From assembly GCF_002871915.2 (NCBI RefSeq), contig NZ_CP126958.1, positions 434,001-498,000 on the forward strand: a DNA stretch of 64,000 bases, given 5' to 3'. The DNA comes from Aerococcus loyolae (lineage in GTDB: Bacteria; Bacillota; Bacilli; Lactobacillales; Aerococcaceae). Below the pieces are notes generated by a model, which saw only the letters and a program-made list of their open reading frames with translations, was not told where the DNA came from and ran no database searches. The stretch's first letter is position 1; each line of letters opens with the position of its first letter. Below, one piece after another: positions 8,497 through 18,557 of this stretch. The position numbers and the translations under genes were made by a program.

Positions 8497-10128
8497 ATGA
8501 AGGTAAGAAAATTAGTTATAAGTTTATTGTCCCTTTCAGCTCTTGCTTTAGCGGGCTGTAGTCAAAATAGTAAGGCTAATGAGAAGATCGTTCACCTCAC
8601 CGAGGCTCAGGAAATCTCCACCCTAGACTCGACCACGGTTGAAGATACAGGGAGTTCTGCCTATATTGGTCACATGCAAGACCCCTTGTACTGGGAAGAC
8701 GAAAATAATAAGGTCACACCAGCCTTAGCTAAGGAAATGCCTGAGAAGTCTGAAGATGGTTTAACTTACACCATTAAGATGCGCGATGACGCCAAATGGT
8801 CTAACGGGGATCCAGTCACTGCCAATGACTTTGTTTATGCCGTTCAACGACTAGCCAACCCAGAAACCGGGGCATCTTATGCTTACTTAGTAGAGAACTT
8901 CGAAAATGCTGAGGGCGTTCTCAAGGGCGACCGTCCTGTAGAAGACTTAGGGGTTAAGGCCTTGGATGACCATACTGTAGAAATTAAGTTAGCTAAGCCA
9001 GTCCCATATATGGACCACTTACTTGCCTTCACTAATTTCTCACCATTAAACAAGAAATTCGTGGAAGAAAAGGGTGACGCTTACGGGAGTAATTCTGAAA
9101 ACGTCCTCGCTAGTGGTCCTTTCAAGGTGGAAGACTGGGATGGCACTGGGCTTAACTGGAAATTAGTCAAAAACCCAGACTACTACAATGCAGATAAGGT
9201 TAAAATCGATGGCGCCGATGTTCAAGTTATCAAGGAAATCTCTACCCGGGTAAACCTATTCGAAAATGGTGAAGTTGACAATACCATTCTGAGTGGTGAG
9301 TTAGTTCGTCAATACAAGGATAATCCTAACCTAAACTTTAAACCGAAGGCCTCAATTTCCTACATTGGTGTTAACCACAAGAACCCATTGCTGGCTAATA
9401 AGGACTTCCGTCTTGCCCTTGACTATGCTTTGGATAATAAAGAATATACCGAACAAATCCTAGCGACCGGCTCGACCCCAATTTCAACCTTTGTGCCTAA
9501 GGGCTTAGTCAAGAACCCAGAAACCGGTGCTGACTTAGTGGATGACGCTAATATCGAGCCAAAAGTTGATGTTAACAAGGCCCAAGAACTCTGGGAAAAG
9601 GCTAAAGCCGCTGTCCCACAAGATTCCTACCGCCTACGTATCTTATCTTCTGACGATGAAGGGTCTAAGCGCGTGGGTGAATACTTCCAAGGACAATTAG
9701 AAAATAAATTACCTGGCCTCAAAGTAGACTTGATTACTGTCCCTGGTAAGAACCGGATTGCTGCACAAAGATCAGGGGACTTTGACCTTGTGCTCTCTGG
9801 TTGGTTGGGAGACTATGCTGATGCTTCTAACTTCTTAGATTGCTGGAAGACTGACAATCCAAATAATGACGGCAAATACTCAAATCCTAAATATGATGAA
9901 TTATTAAACAGAGCCTCTGACCAAGATGCCAATGATCCGCAAGCCCGTTACAATGACTTCTTAGAAGCACAAAAGATTCTGGCTGAAGATGAAGGAATCA
10001 TTGTTCTTAACCAAGGGGTAACCGCTGAATTACGTAACCCACGTGTCAAAGGGGCGACTTACCGTTCCGTTGGTAATGAATTTGACTACCGTACCGCGAC
10101 AATTGATAATTCAGCCGCTGAAAAATAA
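8497..10128 (+). CDS. oppA: Oligopeptide ABC transporter binding lipoprotein, copy 1
   Basis: Extracellular peptide-binding protein of family SBP_bac_5, 543 residues. A lipoprotein signal peptide ends in LALAGC, with C21 as the lipidated residue. The family signature WSNGDPVTANDFVYA lies near residue 105. It captures peptides for the OppBCDF permease encoded at 14.5-18.6 kb. It is the first of three tandem paralogues and is very similar to copy 2, less so to copy 3. It has its own promoter, a GAGGAGG ribosome site and a weak terminator, so expression may be separate from the others. Peptide specificity cannot be predicted. OppA-type pheromone binding is also possible. Confidence 0.93.
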   Translation: MKVRKLVISLLSLSALALAGCSQNSKANEKIVHLTEAQEISTLDSTTVEDTGSSAYIGHMQDPLYWEDENNKVTPALAKEMPEKSEDGLTYTIKMRDDAKWSNGDPVTANDFVYAVQRLANPETGASYAYLVENFENAEGVLKGDRPVEDLGVKALDDHTVEIKLAKPVPYMDHLLAFTNFSPLNKKFVEEKGDAYGSNSENVLASGPFKVEDWDGTGLNWKLVKNPDYYNADKVKIDGADVQVIKEISTRVNLFENGEVDNTILSGELVRQYKDNPNLNFKPKASISYIGVNHKNPLLANKDFRLALDYALDNKEYTEQILATGSTPISTFVPKGLVKNPETGADLVDDANIEPKVDVNKAQELWEKAKAAVPQDSYRLRILSSDDEGSKRVGEYFQGQLENKLPGLKVDLITVPGKNRIAAQRSGDFDLVLSGWLGDYADASNFLDCWKTDNPNNDGKYSNPKYDELLNRASDQDANDPQARYNDFLEAQKILAEDEGIIVLNQGVTAELRNPRVKGATYRSVGNEFDYRTATIDNSAAEK

Positions 10129-10183
10129 TCTCAAGTAAATAAGTAGATCACTAAGCAGGAGTAGTTTCCCTGACGCATTAGAG

Positions 10184-10206
10184 ACAGGGGGACTGCCCCT
10201 GTTTTT
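10184..10206 (+). terminator. Terminator after oppA copy 1
   Basis: ACAGGGG-GACTG-CCCCTGT followed by five T. Confidence 0.75.
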
Positions 10207-10254
10207 GTTTTCACTGATTTTGTATATGAAATTAGTAAAAAATATGTGATTTTG

Positions 10255-10270
10255 CAGAAAACGCTCACAA
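10255..10270 (+). promoter_or_regulatory. cre-like site upstream of oppA copy 2
   Basis: CAGAAAACGCTCACAA fits the cre consensus WTGNAANCGNWNNCAW except in the first two positions. It is placed 35 bp before the -35 hexamer. CcpA binding is inferred. Confidence 0.35.
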
Positions 10271-10304
10271 TGTATCTTTTTGTACTAAAAATTAGTGAAA
10301 ATGA

Positions 10305-10333
10305 TTGATTTTTCTGACAGTTTAGGGTATATT
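10305..10333 (+). promoter_or_regulatory. Promoter of oppA copy 2, with possible CodY-like box
   Basis: TTGATT, 17-bp spacer, TATATT. ATTTTTCTGACAGTT at 10308-10322 resembles the CodY box AATTTTCWGAAAATT with three mismatches and overlaps the -35 and spacer. The promoter is fairly clear, the CodY box speculative. Confidence 0.45.
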
Positions 10334-10378
10334 ATCCCATACGAATTATATTTATTTTAGGGGAGGAAAAATATTATT

Positions 10379-12007
10379 ATGAAGTTTAAGAAACTCGCTG
10401 TGACGGTCTTAGCTTCTGCAGCCTTAGTACTTAGTGGCTGTGGGCAGGGCCAAAGCCAAAACCAGAATGTTATTCGTCGCACTGAATTACAGGAAATGAC
10501 TACCCTAGACTCTACCCGGGTAGAGGATGTGCAAAGTGCCAACTACATTGGTCACATGCAAGATCCTTTATATTGGGAAGATGAAAATAACGAAGTGCAT
10601 CCGGCTTTAGCCAAGGAAATGCCAGAAAAGTCTGAAGATGGCTTAACTTACACCGTTAAAATGCGCGATGACGCTAAATGGTCCAATGGAGACCCTGTCA
10701 CCGCTCACGACTTTGTCTATGCTGTCCAACGCTTAGCCAATCCAGAAACTGGGGCTACCTATGCTTACCTAGTGGAGAACTTCGAAAATGCGGAAGAAGT
10801 GCTAAAAGGCGACCGCCCAGTAGAAGACTTAGGTGTAAAGGCTTTAGACGATTACACCATTGAAATCAAATTATCTCGTCCAACCCCATACATGGAACAT
10901 CTATTAGCCTTCACCACCTTCTCGCCACTTAACCAAAAATATGTGGAAGAAAAAGGTGATGACTACGGAACCAACTCCGATAATGTCTTAGCCAATGGGC
11001 CTTTCAAGGTGGAAGACTGGGATGGTACCGGCTTAACTTGGAAATTAGTCAAGAATGACGACTACTACAATGCTGACCAAGTGAAAGTGGACGGCGCTGA
11101 AGTCCAAGTCATTAAAGAAGACTCCACCACCGTTAATCTCTTTGAAAATGGGGAAGTGGATAATGCGCTCTTACGTGGTGAATTAGTCCGTCAATATAGT
11201 GACCACCCACACCTTGAATACCGTCCAACTGCTTCAACCTACTACATCGAGTTGAACCAAGAAAATCCATTATTAGCTAATAAAGACTTCCGTGAAGCCT
11301 TAAACTATGCGATCGATAATAAGGAATATGCGGAACAAATTAAAGCAGATGGCTCCGTCCCACTAAGTACTTTAGTGCCTAATGACTTGGTCCACAACCC
11401 TGAAACGGGAGAAGATTTCACTAAGGACGCTGGCATTGAACCAAAATATGACCCTGAAAAGGCCAAAGAACTCTGGGAAAAAGTTCAAAAAGAACTGCCA
11501 CAAGACTCTTACAGCATTCGTTTACTCTCTTCCGATGACGAAGGCTCTAAGCAAGTGGGTGAATACCTCCAAGGTCAAATCCAAAATAACCTCCCTGGCT
11601 TAAAAGTTGACTTAATCACTGTGCCAGGTAAGAACCGGATTGCCCAACAAAATGCTGGGGACTTTGATATGGCCATTTCTGGCTGGTTGGCTGACTATGC
11701 CGATGCCTCAAACTTCCTTGACCTATTCACGACTGGTCACTCGAATAACCATGGTAACTATTCTAATCCAGCCTATGACCAATTATTAGAAAAAGCGGCC
11801 AATGAAGATGCTAATGACCCTCAAGCGCGTTACAATGACTTCATTGAAGCACAACGTCTCTTAGCCGCTGATGAAGCAACCATTGTTTTATCACAAAAAC
11901 AAGATGCTGAACTCCGTAACCCACGTGTTCAAGGCATCACTTACCGTCCTGTCGGTAATGAATTTGACATCCGTACAGCGACGATTGATAATTCTGCCAA
12001 TGAATAA
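10379..12007 (+). CDS. oppA: Oligopeptide ABC transporter binding lipoprotein, copy 2
   Basis: SBP_bac_5 peptide-binding lipoprotein of 542 residues. The signal peptide ends in LVLSGC with C21 lipidated. It is closely similar to copy 1 along its whole length, including near-identical blocks around KEMPEKSEDGLTYT and LITVPGKNRIA. Differences cluster in ligand-facing stretches such as residues 275-300 and 395-420, consistent with diverged peptide preference. The DNA differs at many synonymous positions, so the duplication is not recent. It has its own promoter and terminator. Works with OppBCDF. Confidence 0.93.
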   Translation: MKFKKLAVTVLASAALVLSGCGQGQSQNQNVIRRTELQEMTTLDSTRVEDVQSANYIGHMQDPLYWEDENNEVHPALAKEMPEKSEDGLTYTVKMRDDAKWSNGDPVTAHDFVYAVQRLANPETGATYAYLVENFENAEEVLKGDRPVEDLGVKALDDYTIEIKLSRPTPYMEHLLAFTTFSPLNQKYVEEKGDDYGTNSDNVLANGPFKVEDWDGTGLTWKLVKNDDYYNADQVKVDGAEVQVIKEDSTTVNLFENGEVDNALLRGELVRQYSDHPHLEYRPTASTYYIELNQENPLLANKDFREALNYAIDNKEYAEQIKADGSVPLSTLVPNDLVHNPETGEDFTKDAGIEPKYDPEKAKELWEKVQKELPQDSYSIRLLSSDDEGSKQVGEYLQGQIQNNLPGLKVDLITVPGKNRIAQQNAGDFDMAISGWLADYADASNFLDLFTTGHSNNHGNYSNPAYDQLLEKAANEDANDPQARYNDFIEAQRLLAADEATIVLSQKQDAELRNPRVQGITYRPVGNEFDIRTATIDNSANE

Positions 12008-12030
12008 CAGCTAAATGGCTGATTTTAACA

Positions 12031-12063
12031 GGCGCCACTACTTTCGAGTAGGGCGTCTTTTTT
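12031..12063 (+). terminator. Terminator after oppA copy 2
   Basis: GCGCCACTAC paired with GTAGGGCGT around a short loop, followed by a T-run. Confidence 0.75.
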
Positions 12064-12155
12064 GTTTTTCTACTTATAAAGGCTGATTACTTCTTATAAA
12101 AGGAAGTTTTTCAAAAGCAGCTGTATTTATTCATTTAAAAAATATTCAAAATAGT

Positions 12156-12184
12156 TTGACAATTTATCTCTAATAGGGTATTTT
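12156..12184 (+). promoter_or_regulatory. Promoter of oppA copy 3
   Basis: TTGACA, 17-bp spacer, TATTTT. A near-consensus sigma-A promoter. Confidence 0.7.
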
Positions 12185-12217
12185 ATTAGTTAAATAAATT
12201 TTTAAGGGGAGATAAAT

Positions 12218-13846
12218 ATGAAACTAAAACGTAGTGCTTTGCTCCTTGCCACGGCTGCTAGTCTTTTCTTGGCAGCTTGCAGTGGACAAGAAAGTGCAGG
12301 AAACAAGAGTGGAAAAAATTCGACCATTAACTATGCTGTTAACACCGAACTATCGACACTCGATTCTGGAACTGTAATGGATATTAACGCGGCAAATTAT
12401 ATTGGCTTAGTCCAGGAAGGCCTCTATTGGGAAAATGAAAAGAATGAAGTACAACCAGCTTTAGCCAAGGAAATGCCAGAAAAATCAGAAGATGGTTTGA
12501 CTTATACCGTCAAGATGCGTGACGATGCCAAGTGGTCGAACGGGGACCCTGTGACTGCCCATGACTTTGTCTATGCCATCCGTCGCCTGGCTGACCCTAA
12601 GGCAGGGGCGGCTTACTCCTATCTCTTAGAGAACTTTGTCAATGGTCCAGAAATTGCTGATGGCAAGAAGGCCCCTGAAGAAATTGGCGTAAAAGCCTTG
12701 GATGACCACACCATTGAAATTAACTTGTCCAAACCAACGCCATATTTGGAACATCTCTTATCCTTTGTGCCTTTCTTCCCTACCAACCAAAAATTCGTGG
12801 AAGAAAAGGGTGACCGCTATGGTAGCTCAGCTGAAAACTCGATTGCTAGCGGCCCATACAAGATGGTGGAATGGGACGGATCGGGCTTAGAATGGAAACT
12901 GGAAAAGAATCCAGACTACTATAACAAGGACCAAGTCAAAGTGGATAATATTGACGTCCAAGTGATGAAAGAAGTCTCAACGAACGTCAACCTCTTTGAT
13001 TCTAAGAAAGTCGACAATTCCCTGTTAACCGGTGAAACCGTTAAACAATTTGCTGACCATCCGAATGCTGTTCAACAAGAGAAAGCACGGACCCGTTACT
13101 TACAACTTAACTATGAGAACAAGGTCTTAGCTAATCGTAACTTCCGTCAAGCTGTTGACTATGCGATCGATAATGATGAATTGACCCAAAAAATTATTGG
13201 GGATGGTTCTAAAGGACTTTCAACCTTTGTGCCAGAAAACTTTGTCGCTAACCCTGAAACCGGGGAAGACTTCGTCAGTGAGTACGGTAATGAAAAATTT
13301 GCAGATAAAGACAAGGCCAAAGAACATTGGGAAAAGGCCAAGTCTGAACTCGGGCAAGACCAAGTGACTATCCGCTTACTGGCTGATGATGATGAGAAGT
13401 CTAAGAAGGAATCTCAATATATCCAAGGGCAAATTGAAGAAAATATGCCAGGAGTTAAGGTAGAAATTACTAACGTTCCTAAGAAGAACCGAATGAGTCA
13501 AGTGGCTGAAGGGAATTTTGATCTTGTTATCACCGGTTGGGGAGCTGACTATGCTGATGCAAGCAACTTCTATGACCTTTTCAAATCCGATAATTTCTAC
13601 AATCAAGGTCACTATAAGAATCCTGAATACGATAAGGTCGTAGAAAGAGCAGGCAACCAAGATGCTAACGACCCTAAAACGCGTTGGGAAGACTTTAAAG
13701 AAGCTCAAAAGATTCTCTCTGATGACAAAGCAGTCCTAGTTCTCTATCAAGAAGTAGAAACCCAATTACGTAATCCAAATCTTAAGGGCATTACTTTCCG
13801 CCCAGTCAACCTCGAATATGACTTCAGAACTGCTTACTTTGAATAA
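12218..13846 (+). CDS. oppA: Oligopeptide ABC transporter binding lipoprotein, copy 3
   Basis: SBP_bac_5 lipoprotein of 542 residues, with a signal peptide ending in LFLAAC (C21). It is the most divergent of the three paralogues, but keeps the block ALAKEMPEKSEDGLTYTVKM and the WSNGDPVTAHDFVYA signature. It carries the strongest-looking promoter of the three (TTGACA-17-TATTTT) and an AGGGGAG ribosome site. A good terminator at 13935 separates it from the permease operon, so binding proteins and permease are transcribed independently. Substrate peptides are unknown. Confidence 0.92.
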   Translation: MKLKRSALLLATAASLFLAACSGQESAGNKSGKNSTINYAVNTELSTLDSGTVMDINAANYIGLVQEGLYWENEKNEVQPALAKEMPEKSEDGLTYTVKMRDDAKWSNGDPVTAHDFVYAIRRLADPKAGAAYSYLLENFVNGPEIADGKKAPEEIGVKALDDHTIEINLSKPTPYLEHLLSFVPFFPTNQKFVEEKGDRYGSSAENSIASGPYKMVEWDGSGLEWKLEKNPDYYNKDQVKVDNIDVQVMKEVSTNVNLFDSKKVDNSLLTGETVKQFADHPNAVQQEKARTRYLQLNYENKVLANRNFRQAVDYAIDNDELTQKIIGDGSKGLSTFVPENFVANPETGEDFVSEYGNEKFADKDKAKEHWEKAKSELGQDQVTIRLLADDDEKSKKESQYIQGQIEENMPGVKVEITNVPKKNRMSQVAEGNFDLVITGWGADYADASNFYDLFKSDNFYNQGHYKNPEYDKVVERAGNQDANDPKTRWEDFKEAQKILSDDKAVLVLYQEVETQLRNPNLKGITFRPVNLEYDFRTAYFE

Positions 13847-13934
13847 GAAATCTGAATTTAAATAATGAAGCATAGATATCCTTCAACTAATCAAGCTTGA
13901 TCTATAAAATTGAAGGGTGATTGAGGCAAAATTA

Positions 13935-13962
13935 AAAAGAGGCTCTAGCAAGCCTCTTTTGT
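13935..13962. terminator. Terminator after oppA copy 3
   Basis: AAAAGAGGCT-CTAGCA-AGCCTCTTTT, a perfect ten-pair stem that can act in both directions between oppA and the convergent DUF3899 gene. Confidence 0.85.
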
Positions 13963-14063
13963 CTTTGTTAGAATATATCACGTAAGGAATACTATGATAA
14001 GATTTCTATACACTCAAATAGATAAAACGCTACTTTTAAGCCATAAAAAGTAGATGCAATTCT

Positions 14064-14456
14064 CTAAAATAAGTAGTATAGTAATAGGAATACAAGTGAT
14101 AAAACTAGGAAAAAACTTCCTATGGCTAGACCTTTGCGGTACCAAGGTCCGATGTGAGTCGACAGATAATCTTCTTTGTCAGAATCTTCTGTGCTGACTG
14201 GAGATGGATTGGGAGCTGCTTTCCACAGCCTCGGCCCATATTTCTTCCACATGGATTGAAACGTATCAAAGGTACCGGCTTTTAATATCCAACCAGCAAG
14301 GGAGGGAATCAAAAAACAAGCGGAAAGTATAAAGTAACCGTCACTTAAGCGTCTGGCCCAGGGATAGCTAGACTCAACCAGCAATTGAAGGAGTGGCAGG
14401 ACAGTTAATATACTGACCAAAAGAAGGCCTTTATTTTTTTTCATAGTTGATATCAT
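14064..14456 (-). CDS. Small membrane protein, DUF3899-like
   Basis: A 130-residue protein with three likely membrane segments: residues 8-28, 41-59 and 108-130. The cytoplasmic loop between the second and third is rich in Lys, Trp and Asp/Glu, and contains TFDTFQSMWKKYG. Length, topology and this F-x-x-F type motif resemble DUF3899 proteins, but the assignment is tentative. It is divergent from oppB. The start is uncertain: ATG at 14456 has AAGGA immediately adjacent, while ATG at 14444 has it 12 bases away. A role linked to peptide transport is only suggested by position. Confidence 0.6.
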   Translation of the reverse strand: MISTMKKNKGLLLVSILTVLPLLQLLVESSYPWARRLSDGYFILSACFLIPSLAGWILKAGTFDTFQSMWKKYGPRLWKAAPNPSPVSTEDSDKEDYLSTHIGPWYRKGLAIGSFFLVLSLVFLLLYYLF

Positions 14457-14517
14457 TCCTTATATTGTGATTTTCAATGTTATTAAATTTACCATAAATT
14501 AGGAGGTGGCGCAATTT

Positions 14518-15462
14518 ATGAAATCATATGGCAAGTTTCTATTAAGAAGAATATTCTTTATGGTTTTGACCTTATTTCTAATTGCAACGATCACATTTTT
14601 CTTAATGAAGCTCTTACCGGGAACGCCTTATACTAATGAAGATAAGCTTTCTCCTGAGCAGATTTATATTATGAATGAACGTTATGGCTTAAACGACCCA
14701 GTATTTGTGCAATATATTCGCTATATTTTAGGAATGCTGAAGGGCGACTTTGGGGTATCATTCCAATTCAATAACACCCCAGTGTCTGAATTATTAGGCG
14801 CCCGGATCTGGCCTTCCATCCAATTAGGAGCCCAAGCCTTACTGGTAGGGACCGTGATTGGGACTATTTTTGGGGTTATTTCAGCCATGTACCGGAATAC
14901 TTGGATTGATTCCGGACTAACCTTTCTCTCGATCCTAGGGCAATCGATACCTAACTTTGTTTTCGCCGTCCTCTTACAGCTGATTTTCGCTGTTAAGCTG
15001 GGCTGGTTCCCAATTGCTCTTTGGGATAGTGGGCTGTGGTCCTCGGTCTTACCGACCATTGCTCTTTCGATTTCACCCTTGGCCAACTCAGCGCGTTTTG
15101 TGCGTACTGAGATGGTGGATGTCTTGAATTCTGACTATATCGAATTAGCCCGGGCCAAGGGACTTAGTCAAACTAAGGTGGCCTTTAAACATGGGGTACG
15201 GAATGCCTTGATTCCCCTTGTAACCATCCTTGGGCCTCTGTCTGTGGCCTTGATGACTGGTTCAATGGTAGTGGAGAATATCTTTGCTATCCCAGGGATT
15301 GGGGAACAATTTGTTAAATCCATTACCACTAATGATTACCCAACCATTATGGGTGTGACCATGTTCTACTCTACCGCTTTGGTAGTTATCCTATTAATTG
15401 TCGACATCTTATACGGAATTATTGACCCACGTATCCGTGTAAGTACTGAAGGAGGGCGTTAA
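14518..15462 (+). CDS. oppB: Oligopeptide ABC transporter permease OppB
   Basis: Inner-membrane permease subunit of 314 residues and about six membrane helices. It begins with the usual RRIFFMVLTLFLIATITFFLMKLLPG amphipathic start region (positions 12-37) and ends with DILYGIIDPRIR. The coupling EAA-type loop is recognisable in YIELARAKGLSQTKVAFKH near residue 210. The ATG at 14518 is favoured because AGGAGG ends 11 bases before it. A GTG at 14506 overlaps that site. It is first gene of oppBCDF. The following gene starts three bases after its stop. Confidence 0.93.
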   Translation: MKSYGKFLLRRIFFMVLTLFLIATITFFLMKLLPGTPYTNEDKLSPEQIYIMNERYGLNDPVFVQYIRYILGMLKGDFGVSFQFNNTPVSELLGARIWPSIQLGAQALLVGTVIGTIFGVISAMYRNTWIDSGLTFLSILGQSIPNFVFAVLLQLIFAVKLGWFPIALWDSGLWSSVLPTIALSISPLANSARFVRTEMVDVLNSDYIELARAKGLSQTKVAFKHGVRNALIPLVTILGPLSVALMTGSMVVENIFAIPGIGEQFVKSITTNDYPTIMGVTMFYSTALVVILLIVDILYGIIDPRIRVSTEGGR

Positions 15463-15464
15463 GA

Positions 15465-16502
15465 ATGGCTGAAAATACCAAAGCTTACCCTAAAATGAGT
15501 AAAGAAAGCTTCCGCCCAGTTAACCATGAGGATTATTTATCCGCTGAAACCATCTCAGCACCATCCTTGAGTTTTATTCAAGATGCTTGGCGGCGCTTAA
15601 AGAAGAATAAAGCAGCTGTTGTTTCTTTAGTTATCCTAATTATTGTGGCTATCATTGCTTTATTAGCTCCGGTTTTAGCTCCTTATGACTATGCTGCCCA
15701 AAATGCCCAATTTGCCAACCTACCTCCTAAGATTCCTGGATTGGAAGCCTTGTCCTGGTTCGATGGTAAAACAAAAGTGGCTGGCGCAGCGGTTGATGCT
15801 TATGCTAAGGCTGGGGTTCCTGAGGGCCAATACTTCTACCTAGGAACAGACGCTTTAGGGCGTGACTTGTTATCGCGGATTCTCTACGGTACTCGCGTTT
15901 CCCTCTTTATTGGGGTGGTTGCCGCACTCTTGAACCTCTTAATTGGGGTGCCTTACGGAATTGTTTCCGGATGGATGGGCGGCAAGGTCGACAACTTGAT
16001 GCAACGTATCCTTGAAGTGATGTCTGGGGTGCCTAACTTAGTGGTAGTTATCCTTTTATTACTGGTCTTACGTCCAGGGATTTCATCCATTATTATTTCC
16101 CTAGCCTTGACCGAGTGGATTACCATGGCGCGTTTAGTTCGGGCAGAAACCCTGAAGATTAAAACCAGTGAATATGTTTTAGCGGCACGGAGTCTAGGAG
16201 AATCTCCTTTCAAAATTGCCCTCAAGCATATTCTGCCTAATATTGCTGGTGTGGTTATTATTCAAACCATCTTCTCCATTCCTTCAGCCATCTTCTTTGA
16301 AGCTTTCTTGAGCTTTATTGGTTTAGGAATTCCAGCCCCTCAAGCATCCTTAGGGACACTGATTAACGATGGTTATAAGACCTTCCGCTTCCTACCTCAC
16401 TTGATGTGGTATCCAGCGGGTGTCCTCTGTATCGTTATGATTTCATTTAATATGCTAGCAAACGGATTAAGAGATGCACTTGATCCAAAAACAACGGATT
16501 AG
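15465..16502 (+). CDS. oppC: Oligopeptide ABC transporter permease OppC
   Basis: Second permease subunit, 345 residues. The N-terminal cytoplasmic arm (1-48) is followed by the first helix and a periplasm-side insert (about 75-125) typical of OppC. The motif YFYLGTDALGRDLLSR precedes the core BPD_transp_1 helices. The EAA loop is YVLAARSLGESPFKIALKH, and the C-terminus is GLRDALDPK. It pairs with OppB to form the pore and contacts the OppD/OppF ATPases through the EAA loop. It is within the same operon, with 2 bp to oppB and 11 bp to oppD. Confidence 0.94.
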   Translation: MAENTKAYPKMSKESFRPVNHEDYLSAETISAPSLSFIQDAWRRLKKNKAAVVSLVILIIVAIIALLAPVLAPYDYAAQNAQFANLPPKIPGLEALSWFDGKTKVAGAAVDAYAKAGVPEGQYFYLGTDALGRDLLSRILYGTRVSLFIGVVAALLNLLIGVPYGIVSGWMGGKVDNLMQRILEVMSGVPNLVVVILLLLVLRPGISSIIISLALTEWITMARLVRAETLKIKTSEYVLAARSLGESPFKIALKHILPNIAGVVIIQTIFSIPSAIFFEAFLSFIGLGIPAPQASLGTLINDGYKTFRFLPHLMWYPAGVLCIVMISFNMLANGLRDALDPKTTD

Positions 16503-16513
16503 GAGGCGAGCAA

Positions 16514-17635
16514 ATGAGTGAAAATGTACTAGAAGTAAAAGATCTAGAAATTGGTTTCGATACCTTTGCTGGTCAAGTCCAAGCCATTCGCGGGGTAAGT
16601 TTTGAATTGAAAAAAGGCGAAACCCTAGCTATCGTTGGTGAATCGGGCTCTGGAAAATCCGTGACCGTTCGAACGGTGATGCGTCTCTTAGCCAACAATG
16701 CCGTGGTTAATGGTGGTGAGGTCAATTTCAGAAATGAAAATTTACTCGAAAAGACCGATAAAGAAATGCAAGCCATTCGGGGAGAAGACATTGCCATGAT
16801 CTTCCAAGATCCAATGACTTCTCTGAACCCAGTTATGCGGATTGGGGACCAAGTGGCCGAACCGATCCGCCTCCACCAAAATGCGTCTAAGGAAGAAGCT
16901 AACAAGCGGGCTTTGGAACTCTTAGAGCAAGTAGGGATTCCTAATGCCAAGGACCGGATGCGCGATTATCCTCACCAATTCTCTGGTGGTCAACGGCAAA
17001 GAATTGTTATTGCTATTGCCCTGGCTTGTCGGCCTGAAATTCTGATTGCTGATGAACCAACTACCGCTCTGGATGTGACTATTCAAGCTCAAATCTTAGA
17101 ATTGATGAAGGAGCTCCAAACCACTTCAAGCACCTCAATTATCTTTATTACCCACGACTTGGGTGTGGTAGCTAATGTGGCTGACCGGGTAGCGGTGATG
17201 TATGCTGGTAAGATTGTGGAATATGGAACGGTTGATGAGATTTTCTATAATCCGCAACATCCTTATACTTGGGGCTTAATTACCTCCATGCCAACCCTGG
17301 ATACGGAGGGTAAGTTACTATCCATCCCTGGGACCCCACCGGACTTATTAGATCCACCTAAGGGTGATGCCTTTGCCTTGCGGAGTGACTATGCTATGGC
17401 TATCGACTATGAAGAACAACCGCCAATGTTCCAAGTCTCTAATACCCACTTTGCGGCTACTTGGTTACTTCATCCCGATTGCCCAGCAGTGACGGTTCCT
17501 GAAGAAATCAGTTCTCGCTTTGAAACCTATCAACAATTAGTGGCAGAGGGACTAGTAGAAGAAAATGGTACCAGTATAGGCGTACTTGACCAAGCCCATA
17601 AACAAGCCGCACAAAAGGAGGTCGCCCATGACTAA
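16514..17635 (+). CDS. oppD: Oligopeptide ABC transporter ATPase OppD
   Basis: ABC ATPase of 373 residues. Walker A GESGSGKS is at 42-49, the Q-loop is in [12 protein letters not shown], the signature is SGGQRQR, and Walker B is [12 protein letters not shown], all intact. A C-terminal oligopeptide-transporter extension follows, including [12 protein letters not shown]. The region after about residue 280 is longer than in many OppD proteins, and the usual four-cysteine Fe-S motif of some dipeptide ATPases is not evident. It overlaps oppF by 8 bp, indicating translational coupling. Confidence 0.94.
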   Translation: MSENVLEVKDLEIGFDTFAGQVQAIRGVSFELKKGETLAIVGESGSGKSVTVRTVMRLLANNAVVNGGEVNFRNENLLEKTDKEMQAIRGEDIAMIFQDPMTSLNPVMRIGDQVAEPIRLHQNASKEEANKRALELLEQVGIPNAKDRMRDYPHQFSGGQRQRIVIAIALACRPEILIADEPTTALDVTIQAQILELMKELQTTSSTSIIFITHDLGVVANVADRVAVMYAGKIVEYGTVDEIFYNPQHPYTWGLITSMPTLDTEGKLLSIPGTPPDLLDPPKGDAFALRSDYAMAIDYEEQPPMFQVSNTHFAATWLLHPDCPAVTVPEEISSRFETYQQLVAEGLVEENGTSIGVLDQAHKQAAQKEVAHD

Positions 17636-18557
17636 GCAAGAAAAACCTCTCTTAGAAGTTCATCACTTAAAACAATATTTTAATGTGGGACAAAAGAATG
17701 AAGTGCGTGGTGTCGATGATATTTCCTTCGACATTTATGAAGGGGAAACATTTGGTCTGGTTGGCGAATCGGGTTCCGGTAAGACCACAACTGGACGGGC
17801 CATCATGCGCTTATACCAACCAACTGATGGGGAGATTCTCTTTGAAGGCAAGGATATTGCGGCCATTAAGAAGCGCCAAGATGAATTAGCCTTTAGAAAA
17901 GACATTCAAATGATTTTCCAAGATCCTTATGCTTCCTTGAATCCGCGGATGAAGGTTGAAGATATCATTGCGGAAGGTTTGGAAATTCACAAAATCTGTA
18001 ATAGTGAAGCGGAAGCAAAGGAAAGAGTCAAGCAATTACTTGAAGTGGTTGGTTTGAAAGCTGACCATGCTTCCCGCTATCCTCACGAATTCTCTGGAGG
18101 TCAACGGCAACGGATCGGTATTGCCCGTGCCTTAGCGGTCAACCCTAAAATGATTATTGCTGACGAACCCATTTCAGCCTTGGACGTTTCCATCCAGGCC
18201 CAAGTGGTTAACTTGATGCAACGTCTGCAAAAAGAGTTTAACTTAACCTATCTCTTTATTGCCCACGACTTGTCTATGGTGAAATACATCTCTAACCGGA
18301 TTGGGGTTATGTACCGAGGTAAGTTAGTCGAGTTAGCAGATTCTGATGAACTCTACTACCATGCCTTACACCCTTATACCAAGAGTCTATTATCAGCCGT
18401 ACCACAACCGGATCCTATTCATGAACGTAACCGGAAACGGATCCCATATGACCACGCGGACTTTACCGGCAATGAAAGCATGCATGAAATTGTCCCAGGT
18501 CACTACGTTTACTGTAGCCCTGAAGAAGCTGAACAATATAAAGCTAACTACAAATAA
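17628..18557 (+). CDS. oppF: Oligopeptide ABC transporter ATPase OppF
   Basis: Second ATPase of the Opp transporter, 309 residues. Walker A GESGSGKT (46-53), Q-loop [12 protein letters not shown], signature SGGQRQR and Walker [13 protein letters not shown] are all present, with the C-terminal oligo_HPY region ([18 protein letters not shown]). The ATG at 17628 lies inside the end of oppD and follows AAAAGGAGG. Upstream in-frame codons belong to the oppD overlap. The stop codon abuts an intergenic repeat that supplies a hairpin, and a second terminator follows at 18694. Confidence 0.94.
   Translation: MTKQEKPLLEVHHLKQYFNVGQKNEVRGVDDISFDIYEGETFGLVGESGSGKTTTGRAIMRLYQPTDGEILFEGKDIAAIKKRQDELAFRKDIQMIFQDPYASLNPRMKVEDIIAEGLEIHKICNSEAEAKERVKQLLEVVGLKADHASRYPHEFSGGQRQRIGIARALAVNPKMIIADEPISALDVSIQAQVVNLMQRLQKEFNLTYLFIAHDLSMVKYISNRIGVMYRGKLVELADSDELYYHALHPYTKSLLSAVPQPDPIHERNRKRIPYDHADFTGNESMHEIVPGHYVYCSPEEAEQYKANYK

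Noticed and set aside
13376-13708. 110-codon minus-strand open frame
   Set aside because: Shadow frame within oppA copy 3. No ribosome site and no family resemblance.
8497-13846. Recent gene conversion among the three oppA copies
   Set aside because: The shared protein blocks differ at many synonymous positions, which points to purifying selection on protein rather than recent DNA exchange.
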